Shown piece after piece: positions 49,560 through 61,979 of a stretch of 64,000 nucleotides of DNA. The stretch covers positions 1-64,000 of the forward strand of contig NZQM01000151.1 in NCBI GenBank assembly GCA_002695905.1, in the 5' to 3' direction. The position numbers and the translations under genes are program-made. Below the pieces are notes generated by a model. The model was not told the DNA's origin. It was given only the letters and a program-made list of their open reading frames with translations, and searched no databases. The stretch comes from Parvibaculum sp. (GTDB lineage Bacteria; Pseudomonadota; Alphaproteobacteria; Parvibaculales; Parvibaculaceae). Numbering within the stretch: position 1 is the stretch's first letter; each line of letters starts with the position of its first letter.

Positions 49560-50207
49560 TCAGCTGAGCGCTGGAACGTAGAGTGGGCCCGTTTTTGATT
49601 CTGACATGCCTTGAATGGTCACACGCTCGCCTTGAACGCGGGCTTTGCCTTCCGCGACAAGACGAACCGCCATCGGGTAAATTTGATGTTCAGCTTCCAG
49701 CACGCGCGCCGTCAGCGTTTCGACAGTGTCATCGGGGTCTACAGGGACCGCAACCTGCGCCACAATCGGCCCTTCATCCATTTCATCGCGCACAAAATGG
49801 ACGGTGGCTCCGGTCAAACGCACACCTGATTCCATAACCCGATCATGGACATGCAGGCCCTTGAAGGCGGGCAGCAGTGACGGGTGGATGTTCAGCTGCC
49901 GATTGTGCCAGTTTTTGACGAAGCCACTGGTGAGAATGCGCATAAAGCCGGCATTGCAGACCAGCTCTACACCCGCTTCTTTCAGTGTGGAATCAAGGGC
50001 TGCATCAAATGTGTCGCGATCCTCAAACTCTTTGTGATTGATCACCTGCACCGGAATACCAGCCGCCTCCGCGATGGCAATGCCTTCGGCATTCGGATTA
50101 TTCGAAATCGCGATGGCGATCTCTGCCGGATATTGCTCTTGCTTGCAGGCGTTGATCAGTGCACCGAGATTTGTACCGCGACCAGAAAAGAGAATGCCAA
50201 GCTTCAT
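49560..50207 (-). CDS. purN: Phosphoribosylglycinamide formyltransferase
   Basis: [46 protein letters not shown]. Confidence 0.98.
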   Translation of the reverse strand: MKLGILFSGRGTNLGALINACKQEQYPAEIAIAISNNPNAEGIAIAEAAGIPVQVINHKEFEDRDTFDAALDSTLKEAGVELVCNAGFMRILTSGFVKNWHNRQLNIHPSLLPAFKGLHVHDRVMESGVRLTGATVHFVRDEMDEGPIVAQVAVPVDPDDTVETLTARVLEAEHQIYPMAVRLVAEGKARVQGERVTIQGMSESKTGPLYVPALS

Positions 50208-51298
50208 GTAGCCGATCCCAGCTGGCCATTGATCATAACTTCACCGGTTTCACCCGCACGCAATGTGCCGATCCGAGCGACGCTTTCGCCTTCTGCTTCA
50301 AGCGCTGCCGTGACGGCGTCTGTACTCGCTGCATCCACAACAACCACCATGCCGATGCCGCAGTTAAAGGTCCGGCCCATCTCCGCATTGTCGATGCCGC
50401 CAAGCTCAGCGAGCCATTTGAATATGGGCGGTTGTGACCAGCTGGCGCCATCAATGTCAGCCGCAATATTGTCAGGCAGCACGCGGGGAACATTTTCCGT
50501 AAACCCACCACCGGTGATGTGAACCAGCGCCTTGATCCCGTCCGTCGCCTTCATGGCGGCGAGCAACTGTTTGACGTAGATGCGCGTCGGCGTGAGAAGA
50601 ACGTCGCCGACCGTTTCACCAGCACCACTCTGGGCCGATGGGGGAAAGGGCGCATTAAATCCGATTTTGTGATCGCTCAACAGACGCCGCACGAGAGAGA
50701 AGCCATTGGAATGCACACCACTTGAGGCAAGTCCCAGAAGCACATCGCCAGGCCCAACATCAGACCGGGGCAATACAGCGTCGCGTTCCACAGCGCCGAC
50801 GGAGAAACCAGCAAGGTCATAATCGCCTGCAGCATACATGCCCGGCATCTCAGCTGTTTCGCCACCGATGAGGGCAGCACCTGCCATCTCGCAGCCTTTG
50901 GCAATCCCGGCAATGACGGCTTCTGCCTCATCAAGCTCCAATTTGCCGGTCGCGAAATAGTCGAGAAAAAATAGGGGTTCAGCACCTTGAACAATGAGGT
51001 CATTCACGCACATGGCCACCAGGTCAATGCCCACTGTGTCATGTTTGCCCGTTTCGATGGCAATCTTAAGCTTTGTGCCCACCCCATCATTTGCGGCAAC
51101 CAGAAGCGGGTCCTTGAAACCCGCCGCTTTGGGGTCAAAGAACCCGCCAAAGCCACCAAGGCTCGCATCTGCACCTGCGCGAGCTGTGGCCCGCGCCAGA
51201 GGGGCAATGGCCTTGACCAAGGCATTGCCTGCATCAATATCGACCCCAGCGTCGCGGTAGGTATAGCGATTGGGGCGGTCGTCGGAAGAATCGGTCAT
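50204..51298 (-). CDS. purM: Phosphoribosylformylglycinamidine cyclo-ligase
   Basis: [36 protein letters not shown]. Confidence 0.98.
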   Translation of the reverse strand: MTDSSDDRPNRYTYRDAGVDIDAGNALVKAIAPLARATARAGADASLGGFGGFFDPKAAGFKDPLLVAANDGVGTKLKIAIETGKHDTVGIDLVAMCVNDLIVQGAEPLFFLDYFATGKLELDEAEAVIAGIAKGCEMAGAALIGGETAEMPGMYAAGDYDLAGFSVGAVERDAVLPRSDVGPGDVLLGLASSGVHSNGFSLVRRLLSDHKIGFNAPFPPSAQSGAGETVGDVLLTPTRIYVKQLLAAMKATDGIKALVHITGGGFTENVPRVLPDNIAADIDGASWSQPPIFKWLAELGGIDNAEMGRTFNCGIGMVVVVDAASTDAVTAALEAEGESVARIGTLRAGETGEVMINGQLGSAT

Positions 51299-51524
51299 AG
51301 GGTGGGAAGGCCTTGCGTCAGGTTCGAAGGAATCGACGAGGAACACCCTCGAAGTTCGCGCTCAAAACACCGTAAAACGCTCTGTGATGCAAGGCGAACT
51401 TGACGACAAATTGCCCCATTTTAGCCCTCGTACCGCTTCATGGTCGGCGCTCAATGTTGTAGTTTGCGCAGAACCAGAGCATCGCTGGGCGCAAATTGCT
51501 CCAAATTGGGGAAATAGAGTGAGT

Positions 51525-52625
51525 ATGAGACCGCAAATCAGAAAAATCAGCACTGTGGCAAACCTCAGTGCATTGGCAGGTTTGGTCCTGCTGTTTGGCA
51601 CGCTGGGCAAGCCAGCTGTTGCTGCGGATGTCTTCACTGTCACAGGCGTCTTCATTGATGCAACGGCGGAAACCGCCACACAGGCCAGAAATGCCGCGGT
51701 GGCCGACGGACAGCGCCGCGCTCTGGAAGTCCTGTTGAAGCGCCTCGCCCTCCAGGAAGACTGGTCGCTTCTTCCCACAGTGGACACCAATTTGGCAGAA
51801 GGGATGGTTCGGTCCTTTCAGGTGGCAAATGAGAAGCGATCCGCCACCAGGTATCTAGCCAGTCTGAGTGTGAAGTTTCAGCCCTCGGCTGTTCGAAACC
51901 TGTTCACAGCTAGGTCAATACCCTTTTCCGAGAGCCGCGAAAGAACGGCGGTGATTGTGCCGGTTCTGACCGATGCAACCGGAGATCGTCTCTGGGATGA
52001 AGGGAACGCCTGGACAGCTGCTTGGGCGGGCACTGATCTTGACAATATCCTGACACCGATGGTTGTACCGCTCGGCGATATTGGCGACATGACAACCCTT
52101 ACAGTTGAACAGGCGCTAGGCGGCGACAGGCCAGCCCTGTCGAACTTGGCAAGCCGCTATGGTGCAGATCGGATCATGATCGCTCATGCGCAGACAGGTG
52201 ATACACCGTCGGCGCTGTCTGTCCGCATTGTCACCTACCCAGCCGGGGAAGGTGCGCCTAAGTCTTGGATTGGGAGAGAGACAGGCGCACCGTCTCTTCA
52301 AACGGCGGCATTGCGATTGGCTGGACGATTTGTAGATGCCACCCAGGCTGACTGGAAGAGAGAAAGCACGGTTCGGTTCGCAGAACGTGCGGTGCTCTCT
52401 GCGTCCGTTGCCTATGAATCAATTGGAGAGTGGCAGGCGATCAGAAACCGCCTGGCTCAGATTCCCCTCATCCAGAAAACCACCATCGTTGCGATTTCCA
52501 CAGAAGGCGCGCAGGTGGAGCTGGACTATGTCGGCACCATCGACACTCTGGAACTGAACCTGGCTCAGAAGAGCCTAACCCTGAACAATCTTGAAGGTTA
52601 TTGGTATCTTGCAGCTATACGTTAA
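51525..52625 (+). CDS. DUF2066-domain exported protein
   Basis: Signal peptide then VFTVTGVFIDATAETATQARNAAVADGQRRALEVLLKRL; upstream of a PerM-like gene; upstream ORF extension (from 51270) overlaps purM and is unlikely. Confidence 0.8.
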   Translation: MRPQIRKISTVANLSALAGLVLLFGTLGKPAVAADVFTVTGVFIDATAETATQARNAAVADGQRRALEVLLKRLALQEDWSLLPTVDTNLAEGMVRSFQVANEKRSATRYLASLSVKFQPSAVRNLFTARSIPFSESRERTAVIVPVLTDATGDRLWDEGNAWTAAWAGTDLDNILTPMVVPLGDIGDMTTLTVEQALGGDRPALSNLASRYGADRIMIAHAQTGDTPSALSVRIVTYPAGEGAPKSWIGRETGAPSLQTAALRLAGRFVDATQADWKRESTVRFAERAVLSASVAYESIGEWQAIRNRLAQIPLIQKTTIVAISTEGAQVELDYVGTIDTLELNLAQKSLTLNNLEGYWYLAAIR

Positions 52626-52661
52626 AGCCAAGCATCCCACCGAGAACCAAGGACAAGACAG

Positions 52662-53735
52662 ATGACCATTCACCGTCAGGCACTGATCTGGGTCGCCGGG
52701 ATTTTTGTGGTCATTGTGCTTATCTGGTTGCTGAGCGGCGTCTTGCTGCCCTTTGTTGCAGGGCTGGCTGCCGCCTACCTGCTCGACCCTGCAGCTGACA
52801 AGCTCGAAGAATGGGGCTTGTCTCGCCTAGCGGCCACCTCGGTCATCACAGCACTTTTCATCCTGCTGTTCTTTGCCTCTCTGATTGTCCTCATGCCTGT
52901 GGCCTATGAGCAGATGTTAGCGCTGCTTGAAGCAGCACCGCGCCTGGCAGAGCGTGCCAAGACACTGGTCATGAGCTTAAGCGAGGGCAGGCTGGCCCAA
53001 TTGCTCGCAGGTGAGGGGCAGGATACCCATGCAGCCATCAGCAGAGGAGCCAGCAGGGTGTTGGACATGCTGATGGGATCGCTTGCGGGCCTGTGGCAAC
53101 AGGGCATGGCGATCGTAGGCCTGGTGTCTCTCTTGTTTGTCACCCCCATTGTCGCGTTCTACATGCTGCTTGACTGGGACAATATGGTGGAACGCGTTGA
53201 TGGCCTCTTGCCGCGGGACCATGTGGCTACGGTCCGGGCGATAGCGCGGGAAATAGATGAAGTTCTGGCAGGCTTTGTGCGCGGGCAGGGCGCTGTCTGT
53301 CTACTGCTCGGCAGCTTTTATGCCATCGGCCTGACGGTTCTGGGGCTGGAGTTTGGGTTTATCGTGGGCGCAATCGCCGGGATCATCAGCTTCATCCCCT
53401 ATGTCGGCACCATTGTCGGTTTCGTGCTGGCCATGATCATCGCAGTGGTACAGTTCTGGCCTGACTATGGATGGATCATTGCCATTGCGGGTGTCTTTGG
53501 TGTGGGGCAGTTCATCGAAGGAAATTTTCTGACGCCCAAACTGGTCGGTGATCGGGTCCGACTGCATCCGCTTTGGGTCATGTTGGCCCTGTTTGCTTTC
53601 GGCTACCTTTTTGGCTTTGTGGGAATGTTGCTCGCTGTGCCCGTTGCCGCCGCCATCGGGGTGCTGGTCCGCTTTGCCGCCGCCAAGTACTTGGTGAGCT
53701 CTCTCTATCAAGGGAATGGCGGAGACAGTTCGTGA
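52662..53735 (+). CDS. AI-2E family transporter (PerM-like)
   Basis: Multi-TM, GLAAAYLLDPAADKLEEWGLSRLAAT, GFIVGAIAGIISFIPYVG, GNFLTPKLVGDRVRLHPLWVMLALFAFG. Confidence 0.93.
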   Translation: MTIHRQALIWVAGIFVVIVLIWLLSGVLLPFVAGLAAAYLLDPAADKLEEWGLSRLAATSVITALFILLFFASLIVLMPVAYEQMLALLEAAPRLAERAKTLVMSLSEGRLAQLLAGEGQDTHAAISRGASRVLDMLMGSLAGLWQQGMAIVGLVSLLFVTPIVAFYMLLDWDNMVERVDGLLPRDHVATVRAIAREIDEVLAGFVRGQGAVCLLLGSFYAIGLTVLGLEFGFIVGAIAGIISFIPYVGTIVGFVLAMIIAVVQFWPDYGWIIAIAGVFGVGQFIEGNFLTPKLVGDRVRLHPLWVMLALFAFGYLFGFVGMLLAVPVAAAIGVLVRFAAAKYLVSSLYQGNGGDSS

Positions 53736-54412
53736 CGTCATCGCAAATCCCTATGGATCTGCCTCATCGTGTTGCCTTTGAGCGGGAAGATTTTCTGGTT
53801 GCAGAGGCGAATAGAGCGGCAGTCGCGCTGATCGATCAATGGCCTGACTGGCCGACACCTGCTGCCATGCTGGTTGGTCCTGCTGGGGCCGGGAAAAGCC
53901 ATCTGGGAGCAGTATGGAAGTCTGCAAGCAAAGCTGCCTCACTTACCGCGGCTGAACTTGAAGAGGCCCGTGTGCCGACTCTCTGCGCCGCTAAGGCTGT
54001 GTTGTTGGAAGATGTAGATCAACTAAAGTCCGAGCGCGAGACGGCGCTCTTCCACCTCATGAATCTTGCCAAAGAAGAGGGGGCTTATCTTTTGATGACC
54101 TCCAGGGAAAGCCCCGCCAATCTGGCGATTAAGCTACCCGACCTTGCCTCACGCTTGAGGGCAGTGGTGACGGCGGAACTTGGATCTCCCGACGATGAGC
54201 TCCTTCGGGCTGTCCTCGAAAAGCTCTTCCAGGACCGGCAATTGCGAGCGCCAGAACAGGCATTGAGCTATTTGGCGACCCATATGGATCGGTCAATCGA
54301 GACGGCGCGAAAGGTAGTGGCGGCTGTCGATAAGGCGGCTCTGGCGGGAAAACGGCGAATTACAGTACCTTTGGTCGTTGAAGTGCTCAAGGAAGCCACG
54401 CCATCGTCATGA
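53732..54412 (+). CDS. hda: DnaA regulatory inactivator Hda (HdaA)
   Basis: GTG start overlapping upstream stop; QIPMDLPH clamp-like motif, GPAGAGKSHL Walker A, LLEDVDQL, SRESP, DRSIETARKVVAAVDKAAL. Confidence 0.92.
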   Translation: MTSSQIPMDLPHRVAFEREDFLVAEANRAAVALIDQWPDWPTPAAMLVGPAGAGKSHLGAVWKSASKAASLTAAELEEARVPTLCAAKAVLLEDVDQLKSERETALFHLMNLAKEEGAYLLMTSRESPANLAIKLPDLASRLRAVVTAELGSPDDELLRAVLEKLFQDRQLRAPEQALSYLATHMDRSIETARKVVAAVDKAALAGKRRITVPLVVEVLKEATPSS

Positions 54413-54504
54413 CTCGGTCACAAATTTGAGTTAGTTTTCAAGGGAGTAAGACCACCTATTGGCCCTTTGAATGAAGTCGGCCCAGCAGCCCGTGAGAAAC
54501 CAGT

Positions 54505-56721
54505 ATGAGCACGCCACGACCAGCCGATGCCGCTAACGAAGACGTTCAGTCTGGCAACAAGGCTGATGAAATCGCACCATCTGTCGCCCCGATAGACCCA
54601 GAATCGCCTGAGCGCTTTATGAACCGCGAACTCTCGTGGTTGGCATTCAACAAACGTGTGCTTGAAGAAGCGGAAAATAGAAACCACCCGCTTTTGGAGC
54701 GGCTGCGCTTCCTGTCTATCTCGGCCAGCAACCTGGATGAATTTTACATGGTCCGCGTCGCGGGCCTGCGCGGCCAGGTCAATGCAGGTGTTGAAACCCG
54801 CAGCCAGGATGGTCTTACAGCTGCTCAGCAACTGACGCGGGTAAACGAAACCGCTTATCTCCTAATGGCAGAGCAACAGCGTCAGTGGGAAGAACTGCGC
54901 ACTGAGCTCCGGGCAAACAAGATTTCGGTGATTGATGCAAGCGAAGTCGCACCCTCGGAATTCTCCTGGCTTGAAGAGCGTTTTCTTGAAACAGTGTTCC
55001 CTGTGCTGACACCTCTGGCGATTGACCCGGCACATCCCTTTCCGTTTATCCCCAATTCGGGTTTCTGTTTGGCATTGCAGTTGCGTCGTGTGACGGATGG
55101 GAAGCTGATGAACGCGCTTCTGCCCGTGCCACAACAGATTGAACGATTTGTGCGTCTGCCACAGGCAGAAAACGCAGACGGAGAGATCCGGTTTCTCAGT
55201 CAGGAAAACCTGATCCGTCTCTTCCTAGACAGACTCTTCCCTGGATATGAGGTGATAGGCCAGGGCGCTTTCCGCGTCTTGCGCGACAGCGATATTGAGA
55301 TCGAGGAAGAAGCCGAAGACCTGGTGCGTTTCTTCGAATCTGCCCTGAAGCGGAGACGCCGCGGCAGCGTCATTCGACTGAAGATGGAGAAGAACACGCC
55401 CGAAAGCCTCCGCAAGCTGGTGATCCGGGAGCTCGAAGTCGGCGACGAAGAACTCGTGCTTGTCGATGGCCTCATTGGCCTGGCGCAAACGGATCAGTTG
55501 ATTGTCGACGATTATCCGAGCCTCAAGTTCCCCGCCTACAATGCGCGTTTCCCAGAACGGGTCCGTGACTTTGGCGGCGACTGTTTTGCCGCCATTCGAG
55601 CGAAAGACTTTGTGGTTCACCACCCATATGAAAGCTTCGATGTGGTAGTCCAGTTCCTGCGTCAGGCAGCCGCAGATCCAGACGTTGTGGCCATCAAACA
55701 GACTCTGTACCGGACGTCTAAAGATTCGCCCATCGTTCAGGCATTGATCGAAGCTGCCGAAGCCGGCAAGTCGGTGACGGCTTTGGTCGAGCTCAAGGCG
55801 CGCTTCGATGAGGCTGCCAACATCGTCTGGGCGCGAAATCTGGAACGCGCCGGTGTGCAGGTTGTCTTCGGTTTCATAGAGTTGAAAACACACGCCAAGA
55901 TGAGCCTCGTGGTGCGCCGAGAAAGCGGTCAGCTACGTTCCTACGTGCATCTAGGCACTGGGAACTATCACCCGATTACCGCGAAGATCTACACAGATCT
56001 GTCCATGTTCACAGACGATCCGGCTATCGGGCGCGATGTTGCTCAGGTCTTCAATTACCTCACAGGGTATGCCGAGCCTGAACGCCTTGAAAAAATTGCC
56101 ATGTCTCCGAAGAACCTGCGCGCCCGCCTTCTGGGACATATCCAGAAGGAAATGGAGCATGCGCAAGCAGGCCGCCCTGCGTCGATCTGGGTGAAGGTGA
56201 ACTCCCTTGTTGACCCCATCATTATTGATGCGCTCTACGCCGCCAGCCAGTCGGGCGTCCAGATTGATCTTATTGTACGCGGCATCTGCTGCCTGCGTCC
56301 GGGTGTCCCCGGTCTGTCAGACAATATTCGGGTTAAGAGCATTGTGGGCCGCTTTTTGGAGCATTCACGAATCGTTTGTTTTGGCGACGGACATGAATTG
56401 CCATCTGATGAGGCGAAAATCTATTTCTCCTCAGCCGACTGGATGCCCAGAAATCTGGATCGCAGGGTGGAAAACCTTGTGGCTGTCACGAACCCAACGG
56501 TCCATGAGCAGATTTTGGACCAGATCATGGTTGCTAATATCAAGGACAATGAGCAAAGCTGGTATATGTTGCCGGACGGTCGCTATGAGCGTATTGAGCG
56601 GCAGTCAGGGGTGGAACCGTTTAACGCACACACCTTTTTTATGAACAATGCGAGCTTGTCGGGTCGCGGCAAATCCCTAAAGCGAAACGAGCCTTCCTCC
56701 GGTGACCACCCTCCAGCGTAA
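54505..56721 (+). CDS. ppk: Polyphosphate kinase 1
   Basis: [68 protein letters not shown]. Confidence 0.98.
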   Translation: MSTPRPADAANEDVQSGNKADEIAPSVAPIDPESPERFMNRELSWLAFNKRVLEEAENRNHPLLERLRFLSISASNLDEFYMVRVAGLRGQVNAGVETRSQDGLTAAQQLTRVNETAYLLMAEQQRQWEELRTELRANKISVIDASEVAPSEFSWLEERFLETVFPVLTPLAIDPAHPFPFIPNSGFCLALQLRRVTDGKLMNALLPVPQQIERFVRLPQAENADGEIRFLSQENLIRLFLDRLFPGYEVIGQGAFRVLRDSDIEIEEEAEDLVRFFESALKRRRRGSVIRLKMEKNTPESLRKLVIRELEVGDEELVLVDGLIGLAQTDQLIVDDYPSLKFPAYNARFPERVRDFGGDCFAAIRAKDFVVHHPYESFDVVVQFLRQAAADPDVVAIKQTLYRTSKDSPIVQALIEAAEAGKSVTALVELKARFDEAANIVWARNLERAGVQVVFGFIELKTHAKMSLVVRRESGQLRSYVHLGTGNYHPITAKIYTDLSMFTDDPAIGRDVAQVFNYLTGYAEPERLEKIAMSPKNLRARLLGHIQKEMEHAQAGRPASIWVKVNSLVDPIIIDALYAASQSGVQIDLIVRGICCLRPGVPGLSDNIRVKSIVGRFLEHSRIVCFGDGHELPSDEAKIYFSSADWMPRNLDRRVENLVAVTNPTVHEQILDQIMVANIKDNEQSWYMLPDGRYERIERQSGVEPFNAHTFFMNNASLSGRGKSLKRNEPSSGDHPPA

Positions 56722-58243
56722 ATTTGATGGATCAGAGCTCGACAAACGAGCCGAACCGCATACGCGCATTGAGGGACGTTTTGGGATCATCGATATCGGA
56801 TCGAACTCTGTTCGGCTGGTGATCTATGAGGGTACAAAGCGCAATCCCGTACCGATTTTCAACGAAAAAGTAATGGCCGGGCTCGGCGCCCAGCTTAGCG
56901 AGACAGGACGCCTTGATCCCGATGGCATTGGGCGGGCTATGAGAGCCTTGAAGCGTTTCTCTGCTCTTATTGATCAACTAGACGTCGCGCAAACTGCCAT
57001 GGTTGCCACAGCTGCAGTGCGCGATGCCACAGATGGCGCAGAATTCGCCTCACAGGTTGAAACTGCAACAGGCATCAAAATGCGCGTCTTGTCGGGCAAA
57101 GAGGAGGCGGCCTATGCCGCCCTCGGCGTGCTTTCTGGCATCCCTGACGCTGATGGCATTGTCGGCGATCTGGGTGGCGGGAGCTTAGAGCTTGTTGACC
57201 TGAAAAAAGGGATAATGGGGAAGGGCGTGACACTGCCGTTGGGTCCCTTGCGTCTTTTGGGGAGCGGCTTATCGCAAAAGGAAGTTCTGAAAGAAGTCGA
57301 TAAAACATTTGACCAGGTTGAATGGCTGGATAGGGCGCAGGGGCGCACGCTATACGCCGTGGGCGGCGTCTGGCGAAATCTTGCTCGTATTCATATGGCG
57401 CAGCATGACTATCCGGTTCGGGTGCTGCATGAATATCAAATGCCGGCCGCAGAAGCTGCAGACCTTGCCAAACTGATCGAGCGGTTAGGACCAAAGTCGC
57501 TGGCAAAAATTCCTGATGTTTCTTCAAGACGGGTCGGTGCGCTCCCTCTCGGAGCGATGGTGCTCAGTCGGTTGATTGAGGCCACCAAAGCGAAGAAGGT
57601 GGAAATCTCCGCCTATGGTCTCCGCGAAGGTGTGTTGTTTGATCAACTATCAGAGGCGGATCGCGCAGGCGATCCGTTGCTAGCGGGGGCAAGTGATTTG
57701 GCAACGCGTTTGGTTCGCTTTCCAGAGCACAGGCACGAACTAGGAGATTGGATAGCGCCTCTCTTTGGGCCAGACGGTCTTGGCGAAACCGAAGCGCAAA
57801 GGCGGTTGCGGCTCGCCGCATGCAGCCTTGCAGATATCGGTTGGTATGTGCATCCAGATTACCGCGCTATGCATGCATTTGAACAAACCCTGTTGGCGCC
57901 ATTGGCCGGTGTAACCCATGCCGAACGCGTCTTTCTGGCGCGGGTTGGCTTTCACCGTCATGAAGGAACGGGCGAACCTTCGGGCTTCGGCAACCTTTCA
58001 GGCCTGCTTGTGGAAGAAGAACACCACCGCGCGCAGGTGATGGGCCTTGCGCTGCGTGTCGCCTTTACGCTTTGTGCCGCGAGTATCGGCGTGTTGCCCT
58101 ATACCCGTCTTGTCCTCACGAAAGACGCACTGACATTGAACGTGCAAAGCTCACATCAGGCTTTTTGCGGCGAAGTTGTTGAGAAGCGCTTGAGCGCCCT
58201 GGCCCGCGTGATAGGCGTGCAACCTAAGAGGGCGCTAATTTGA
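56702..58243 (+). CDS. ppx: Exopolyphosphatase (Ppx/GppA)
   Basis: GTG start; [33 protein letters not shown]. Confidence 0.95.
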   Translation: MTTLQRKFDGSELDKRAEPHTRIEGRFGIIDIGSNSVRLVIYEGTKRNPVPIFNEKVMAGLGAQLSETGRLDPDGIGRAMRALKRFSALIDQLDVAQTAMVATAAVRDATDGAEFASQVETATGIKMRVLSGKEEAAYAALGVLSGIPDADGIVGDLGGGSLELVDLKKGIMGKGVTLPLGPLRLLGSGLSQKEVLKEVDKTFDQVEWLDRAQGRTLYAVGGVWRNLARIHMAQHDYPVRVLHEYQMPAAEAADLAKLIERLGPKSLAKIPDVSSRRVGALPLGAMVLSRLIEATKAKKVEISAYGLREGVLFDQLSEADRAGDPLLAGASDLATRLVRFPEHRHELGDWIAPLFGPDGLGETEAQRRLRLAACSLADIGWYVHPDYRAMHAFEQTLLAPLAGVTHAERVFLARVGFHRHEGTGEPSGFGNLSGLLVEEEHHRAQVMGLALRVAFTLCAASIGVLPYTRLVLTKDALTLNVQSSHQAFCGEVVEKRLSALARVIGVQPKRALI

Positions 58244-58256
58244 ACCAACCCACAAA

Positions 58257-58282
58257 AAGGCCGCTCCGAATGAAGCGGCCTT
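58257..58282. terminator. Bidirectional terminator between convergent ppx and MCP gene
   Basis: AAGGCCGCT-CCGAATGA-AGCGGCCTT, 9-bp perfect stem. Confidence 0.85.
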
Positions 58283-58307
58283 CTGATTTCTTGATTTGTT
58301 TGATGGA

Positions 58308-60371
58308 TTAAGCTGCGCGGATTGACGAAACAAAATCGCCGACCTGTTTGCGCAAGCCTTCGGCTGTCTTGGAGAGTTCTTCTGCAGAGCTCAACACCTG
58401 ATCAGCCGCCGTCCCGGTTTGCTCCGCTGCCGTGCGAACGGTGTCCACACTTGAAGAGACGTTCCGGTTCATCTCTGCGGTTTCCTCCGCGCTGCGTGAG
58501 ATTTCCTGCGTAGCGGAACTCTGTTCCTCAACCGCTGCAGATACAGCCGATGTGACCTGATTGATTTCGCCGATTTTATTGGCGATGCCGGTCATGGCTT
58601 CAGCGGCGGTTTTGGTTTCTTCCTGAACACGGTTGACGTGATCTGAAATTTCCCCGGTCGCTTTCGCGGTCTGGTTGGCCAGGTCTTTGACCTCTGATGC
58701 AACAACCGCAAAGCCTTTTCCGGCTTCACCTGCCCGGGCCGCCTCAATGGTGGCGTTCAGTGCCAGCAGGTTTGTTTGCTCTGCGATCTCCTGAATCAGT
58801 TCCATGACAGACCCAATGCGGTTTGCTGCCTCAGACAGGTTTTTCATCTGCACATCCGTCTGTTCAGAGGCGGCGCGCGATTCCTCCGTCAACGCTGCAG
58901 ATAGCGAGATCTGCTCTGTTACCTCGCTAATGGCGTTTGACAGTTGCGTCGCAGCAGAGGCAACAGTTTCGACATTCTGTGTTGCCCCGGTGCTGGTATT
59001 GCTCACGGAAATCGCTTCTTCATTGGTGGTGCCAGCCAGCTCACTCATGGAGCGTGCCGTGGATTCCAGTTCAGTTGAAGAAGCCGTCAGGCCATCAATC
59101 ATTTGGCCGATCGAGGATTCAAGGTCGTCAGCCATCTTGTTGAGGCTTTCGCGTTTCTCTTCTGCAGCCCGTTTTTCGGCAAGCTGCTGTTCTCCTTTCA
59201 AACGCTCAGCCTCAGCGCCTTGATCTCGGAAGACCTCAACAGCACGGGCCATGTCTCCTATTTCATCGCGGCGATCAGCGCCAGAAATTTGAACATCGAA
59301 TGCACCGTCAGCCACATCACCCATCACATCTTGTAGGGTAGCCAGAGGCTTCGTAATGGACCGGCCCACAACATAACAGGCGACGCCAGCAACAATTAGA
59401 GACCCGATAGATGTGGCCAGGGTAACAAGCAGAGCCATCCAGGCAGAACTCAATGCGCCATCCGCTGTTGCGAGAAGTTCCTTTGAGACATAATCCTCAA
59501 CCTGCGTGATGAGGTTGATCTTGGCAGTAATCCCATCATACCACTGGATGTCCGTGATCTCGTCGTAAAGCATGTCATAGCCGGCTTCGACAGCGATATC
59601 ACGCCAATATTCGACATCGTCAACTTGTGTGCCTACGACCGTTTCGTCGTAGAAAGCGACAGCTTCCGGTGAGCCGTAGGCGCGAAAAACTTCCATGTAG
59701 GAATCTTGCTGGCCAATGAGTGTCACAAATTCGGTGTGTGTGAGCGAGTCAAATGCCTTTGCACCATACCCTTTGGCACCCATGGCACGTTCCAGCCCCG
59801 CCCGCTCCTTGATTTCAAGAAGGCTCATATAGGCAATGCTTTGACTCTTGATCTCTGCATCATCAGCGAGAGACGAAACGAGTGAAGCGATGTCAAGCAA
59901 CTGCCGAATGGTTTGTGTGTAATATTCTGCAGTTGCCTCAATCGTCGTACGCGCTGTCTGTGTGCGCTTCCGAAAACTTTCTAACTTTTCAAATTCGGCC
60001 AAAGCCGCTGTCAGACGTTCTTCAACCTGTACACCGTAACTCGCAGCTGGAAATTCCTGCATGAAGGGCAGGATTTCTGTCAGGACGGCATCGGTTGACG
60101 CAAATTGCTCCTCGAGACGTCTCGACCAGACACCACTACCTCCGGAGGAAAGATATGTTGCGGAGACACCGCGCTCACCCTGCAATTCGTTAACGACCGC
60201 GCTGATTTTCGGAGAAACCGATGCCAATGTGTGGAGTTGGCTTAGCGATGAATATCGCTGAACTTCCGCGCTGACAATGTATGCCGCAAACAACGCAATA
60301 CCCACAATAGGCACGATTGCAGCAATAAAAATCCGTTTGCCAATATTAGCATTGAAAATTCCACCTAACAT
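58308..60371 (-). CDS. Methyl-accepting chemotaxis protein with NIT-like (nitrate/nitrite sensing) periplasmic domain
   Basis: Two TM helices, NIT-like [21 protein letters not shown], hairpin tip [40 protein letters not shown]. Confidence 0.95.
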   Translation of the reverse strand: MLGGIFNANIGKRIFIAAIVPIVGIALFAAYIVSAEVQRYSSLSQLHTLASVSPKISAVVNELQGERGVSATYLSSGGSGVWSRRLEEQFASTDAVLTEILPFMQEFPAASYGVQVEERLTAALAEFEKLESFRKRTQTARTTIEATAEYYTQTIRQLLDIASLVSSLADDAEIKSQSIAYMSLLEIKERAGLERAMGAKGYGAKAFDSLTHTEFVTLIGQQDSYMEVFRAYGSPEAVAFYDETVVGTQVDDVEYWRDIAVEAGYDMLYDEITDIQWYDGITAKINLITQVEDYVSKELLATADGALSSAWMALLVTLATSIGSLIVAGVACYVVGRSITKPLATLQDVMGDVADGAFDVQISGADRRDEIGDMARAVEVFRDQGAEAERLKGEQQLAEKRAAEEKRESLNKMADDLESSIGQMIDGLTASSTELESTARSMSELAGTTNEEAISVSNTSTGATQNVETVASAATQLSNAISEVTEQISLSAALTEESRAASEQTDVQMKNLSEAANRIGSVMELIQEIAEQTNLLALNATIEAARAGEAGKGFAVVASEVKDLANQTAKATGEISDHVNRVQEETKTAAEAMTGIANKIGEINQVTSAVSAAVEEQSSATQEISRSAEETAEMNRNVSSSVDTVRTAAEQTGTAADQVLSSAEELSKTAEGLRKQVGDFVSSIRAA

Positions 60372-60614
60372 TTAGATCCCCGTCCCTGAAATATCCCGTT
60401 CGCAACAGGATCAACGGAGAATTCTAAATTCTAGTTAAAGGCAATAAGTCAAAATTCACTTGGTGAATAAAATCCTGCCGAAATAGAAATTAGGGTTTAG
60501 ACGTGCAGCGATTGTCCGCCGCGCTGGCGGCATTCTCACATTCAGGCGAAAGGTTATGGAAGAGGCTGGTTTAGCTCTGGATCAGCGCATCCATGATAAG
60601 CCAAATACTCAGTA

Positions 60615-61781
60615 TTAGGCGCTGACCTTTGTGTCCAATCGCGTCAGCTTGAGTTGCCGACCACTTGCTGAGATCGCAAGCTCGCCATTCTTCAGGGCCA
60701 ATGCGTCGCTGCCAAATATCTCTCGACGCCATCCTTTCAAAGCATTGACGTCGGCGTCTTTGAAAGCGGCGATTTGTTCCAGATCGGAGACCGTCGCGAT
60801 CAGCTTCGGCGCCACATTGTGCTCCTCGCACCGCATTTTCAGAAGCACTTTGAGAAGCTCAACCAAGGGGCCGATGCCTGACGGCAGTGGGCGAGGGTCT
60901 TCGATATCTGGAAGGTCGGTCTCATTGCGGTTCACGCCCGTCTCAATCGCTTCGAGCAAGCTCGCCGCGGATCGACTGTTTGAGAAACCGCGCGGTACGG
61001 CGCGAAGTCGGTCCAGCCCTTTAAGATCTCTGGGTTGTTGATTGGCGAGCTCGAAGAGGGCGTCATCCTTCATAATGCGATTGCGCGGGGTGTCGCGCTC
61101 TTGCGCCTGCCGTTCCCGCCAAGCGGCGACCTCCATCAGCACGCCAATAGCCTTGCGGCCTTTTACCCGCATTTTCATGCGTTTCCAGGCTGCTTCAGGC
61201 CTCAGGGCGTACGTCTCAGGGTTTTGCAGGATGGCCATTTCCTCGCCAACCCAGGCGATGCGATCATTCTCAGCGATCTGGCGGGCCAGCACGTCATAGA
61301 TCTTCCGTAGATGGGTTACATCAGCCATTGCGTAGTTCAACTGCTTGTCCGTAAGGGGCCTGCGGCTCCAGTCTGTGAAGCGGGAGGATTTGTCGACCTT
61401 TCCATTGGCGAGCTTGCGGACAAGGGTCTCATATCCAACCGACTCGCCAAACCCGCACACCATGGCAGCCACTTGACTGTCAAACAGCGGGTCTGGGATG
61501 GCTCCGGCCTCGTGGTAGAAAATCTCAATATCCTGGCGCGCTGCATGAAAAACCTTAATGACGTTTCGATCAGTCATCAGCTCATAAAAATGCGCGAGGT
61601 CGATGCCCTCAGCCAGGGGATCAATAATGTATTCATGCCGAGGTCCAGCGACCTGGATCAGGCAGAGAATCGGCCAATAGGTCGAATCCCTCATAAACTC
61701 AGTGTCGACAGTGATGTAAGAGGCCTTCGCCAGGTGGCCGCAGGCTGCTTCCAGCTGGGCCGTCGTCGTAATAATGTCCAT
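60615..61781 (-). CDS. rnd: Ribonuclease D
   Basis: Start [47 protein letters not shown] exonuclease and HRDC region. Confidence 0.95.
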   Translation of the reverse strand: MDIITTTAQLEAACGHLAKASYITVDTEFMRDSTYWPILCLIQVAGPRHEYIIDPLAEGIDLAHFYELMTDRNVIKVFHAARQDIEIFYHEAGAIPDPLFDSQVAAMVCGFGESVGYETLVRKLANGKVDKSSRFTDWSRRPLTDKQLNYAMADVTHLRKIYDVLARQIAENDRIAWVGEEMAILQNPETYALRPEAAWKRMKMRVKGRKAIGVLMEVAAWRERQAQERDTPRNRIMKDDALFELANQQPRDLKGLDRLRAVPRGFSNSRSAASLLEAIETGVNRNETDLPDIEDPRPLPSGIGPLVELLKVLLKMRCEEHNVAPKLIATVSDLEQIAAFKDADVNALKGWRREIFGSDALALKNGELAISASGRQLKLTRLDTKVSA

Positions 61782-61979
61782 AAGGCCCCTATACCGCAAT
61801 CTGGCAGGTCTGTCGCCCCCATCCACAGGCCCTGTCAGGTTGTAATTGCCGCCTGACGACGGTTGAGGCGGCAGACCTTGACAAATCAGCTGTCTCATGC
61901 GCTTTTCGGCACCCAGAACTGGGGTCGGCATCCGCCTGAGACCCTGTAATTCCTGCCTTTTTTCAGGGTTGAAGCCAAA

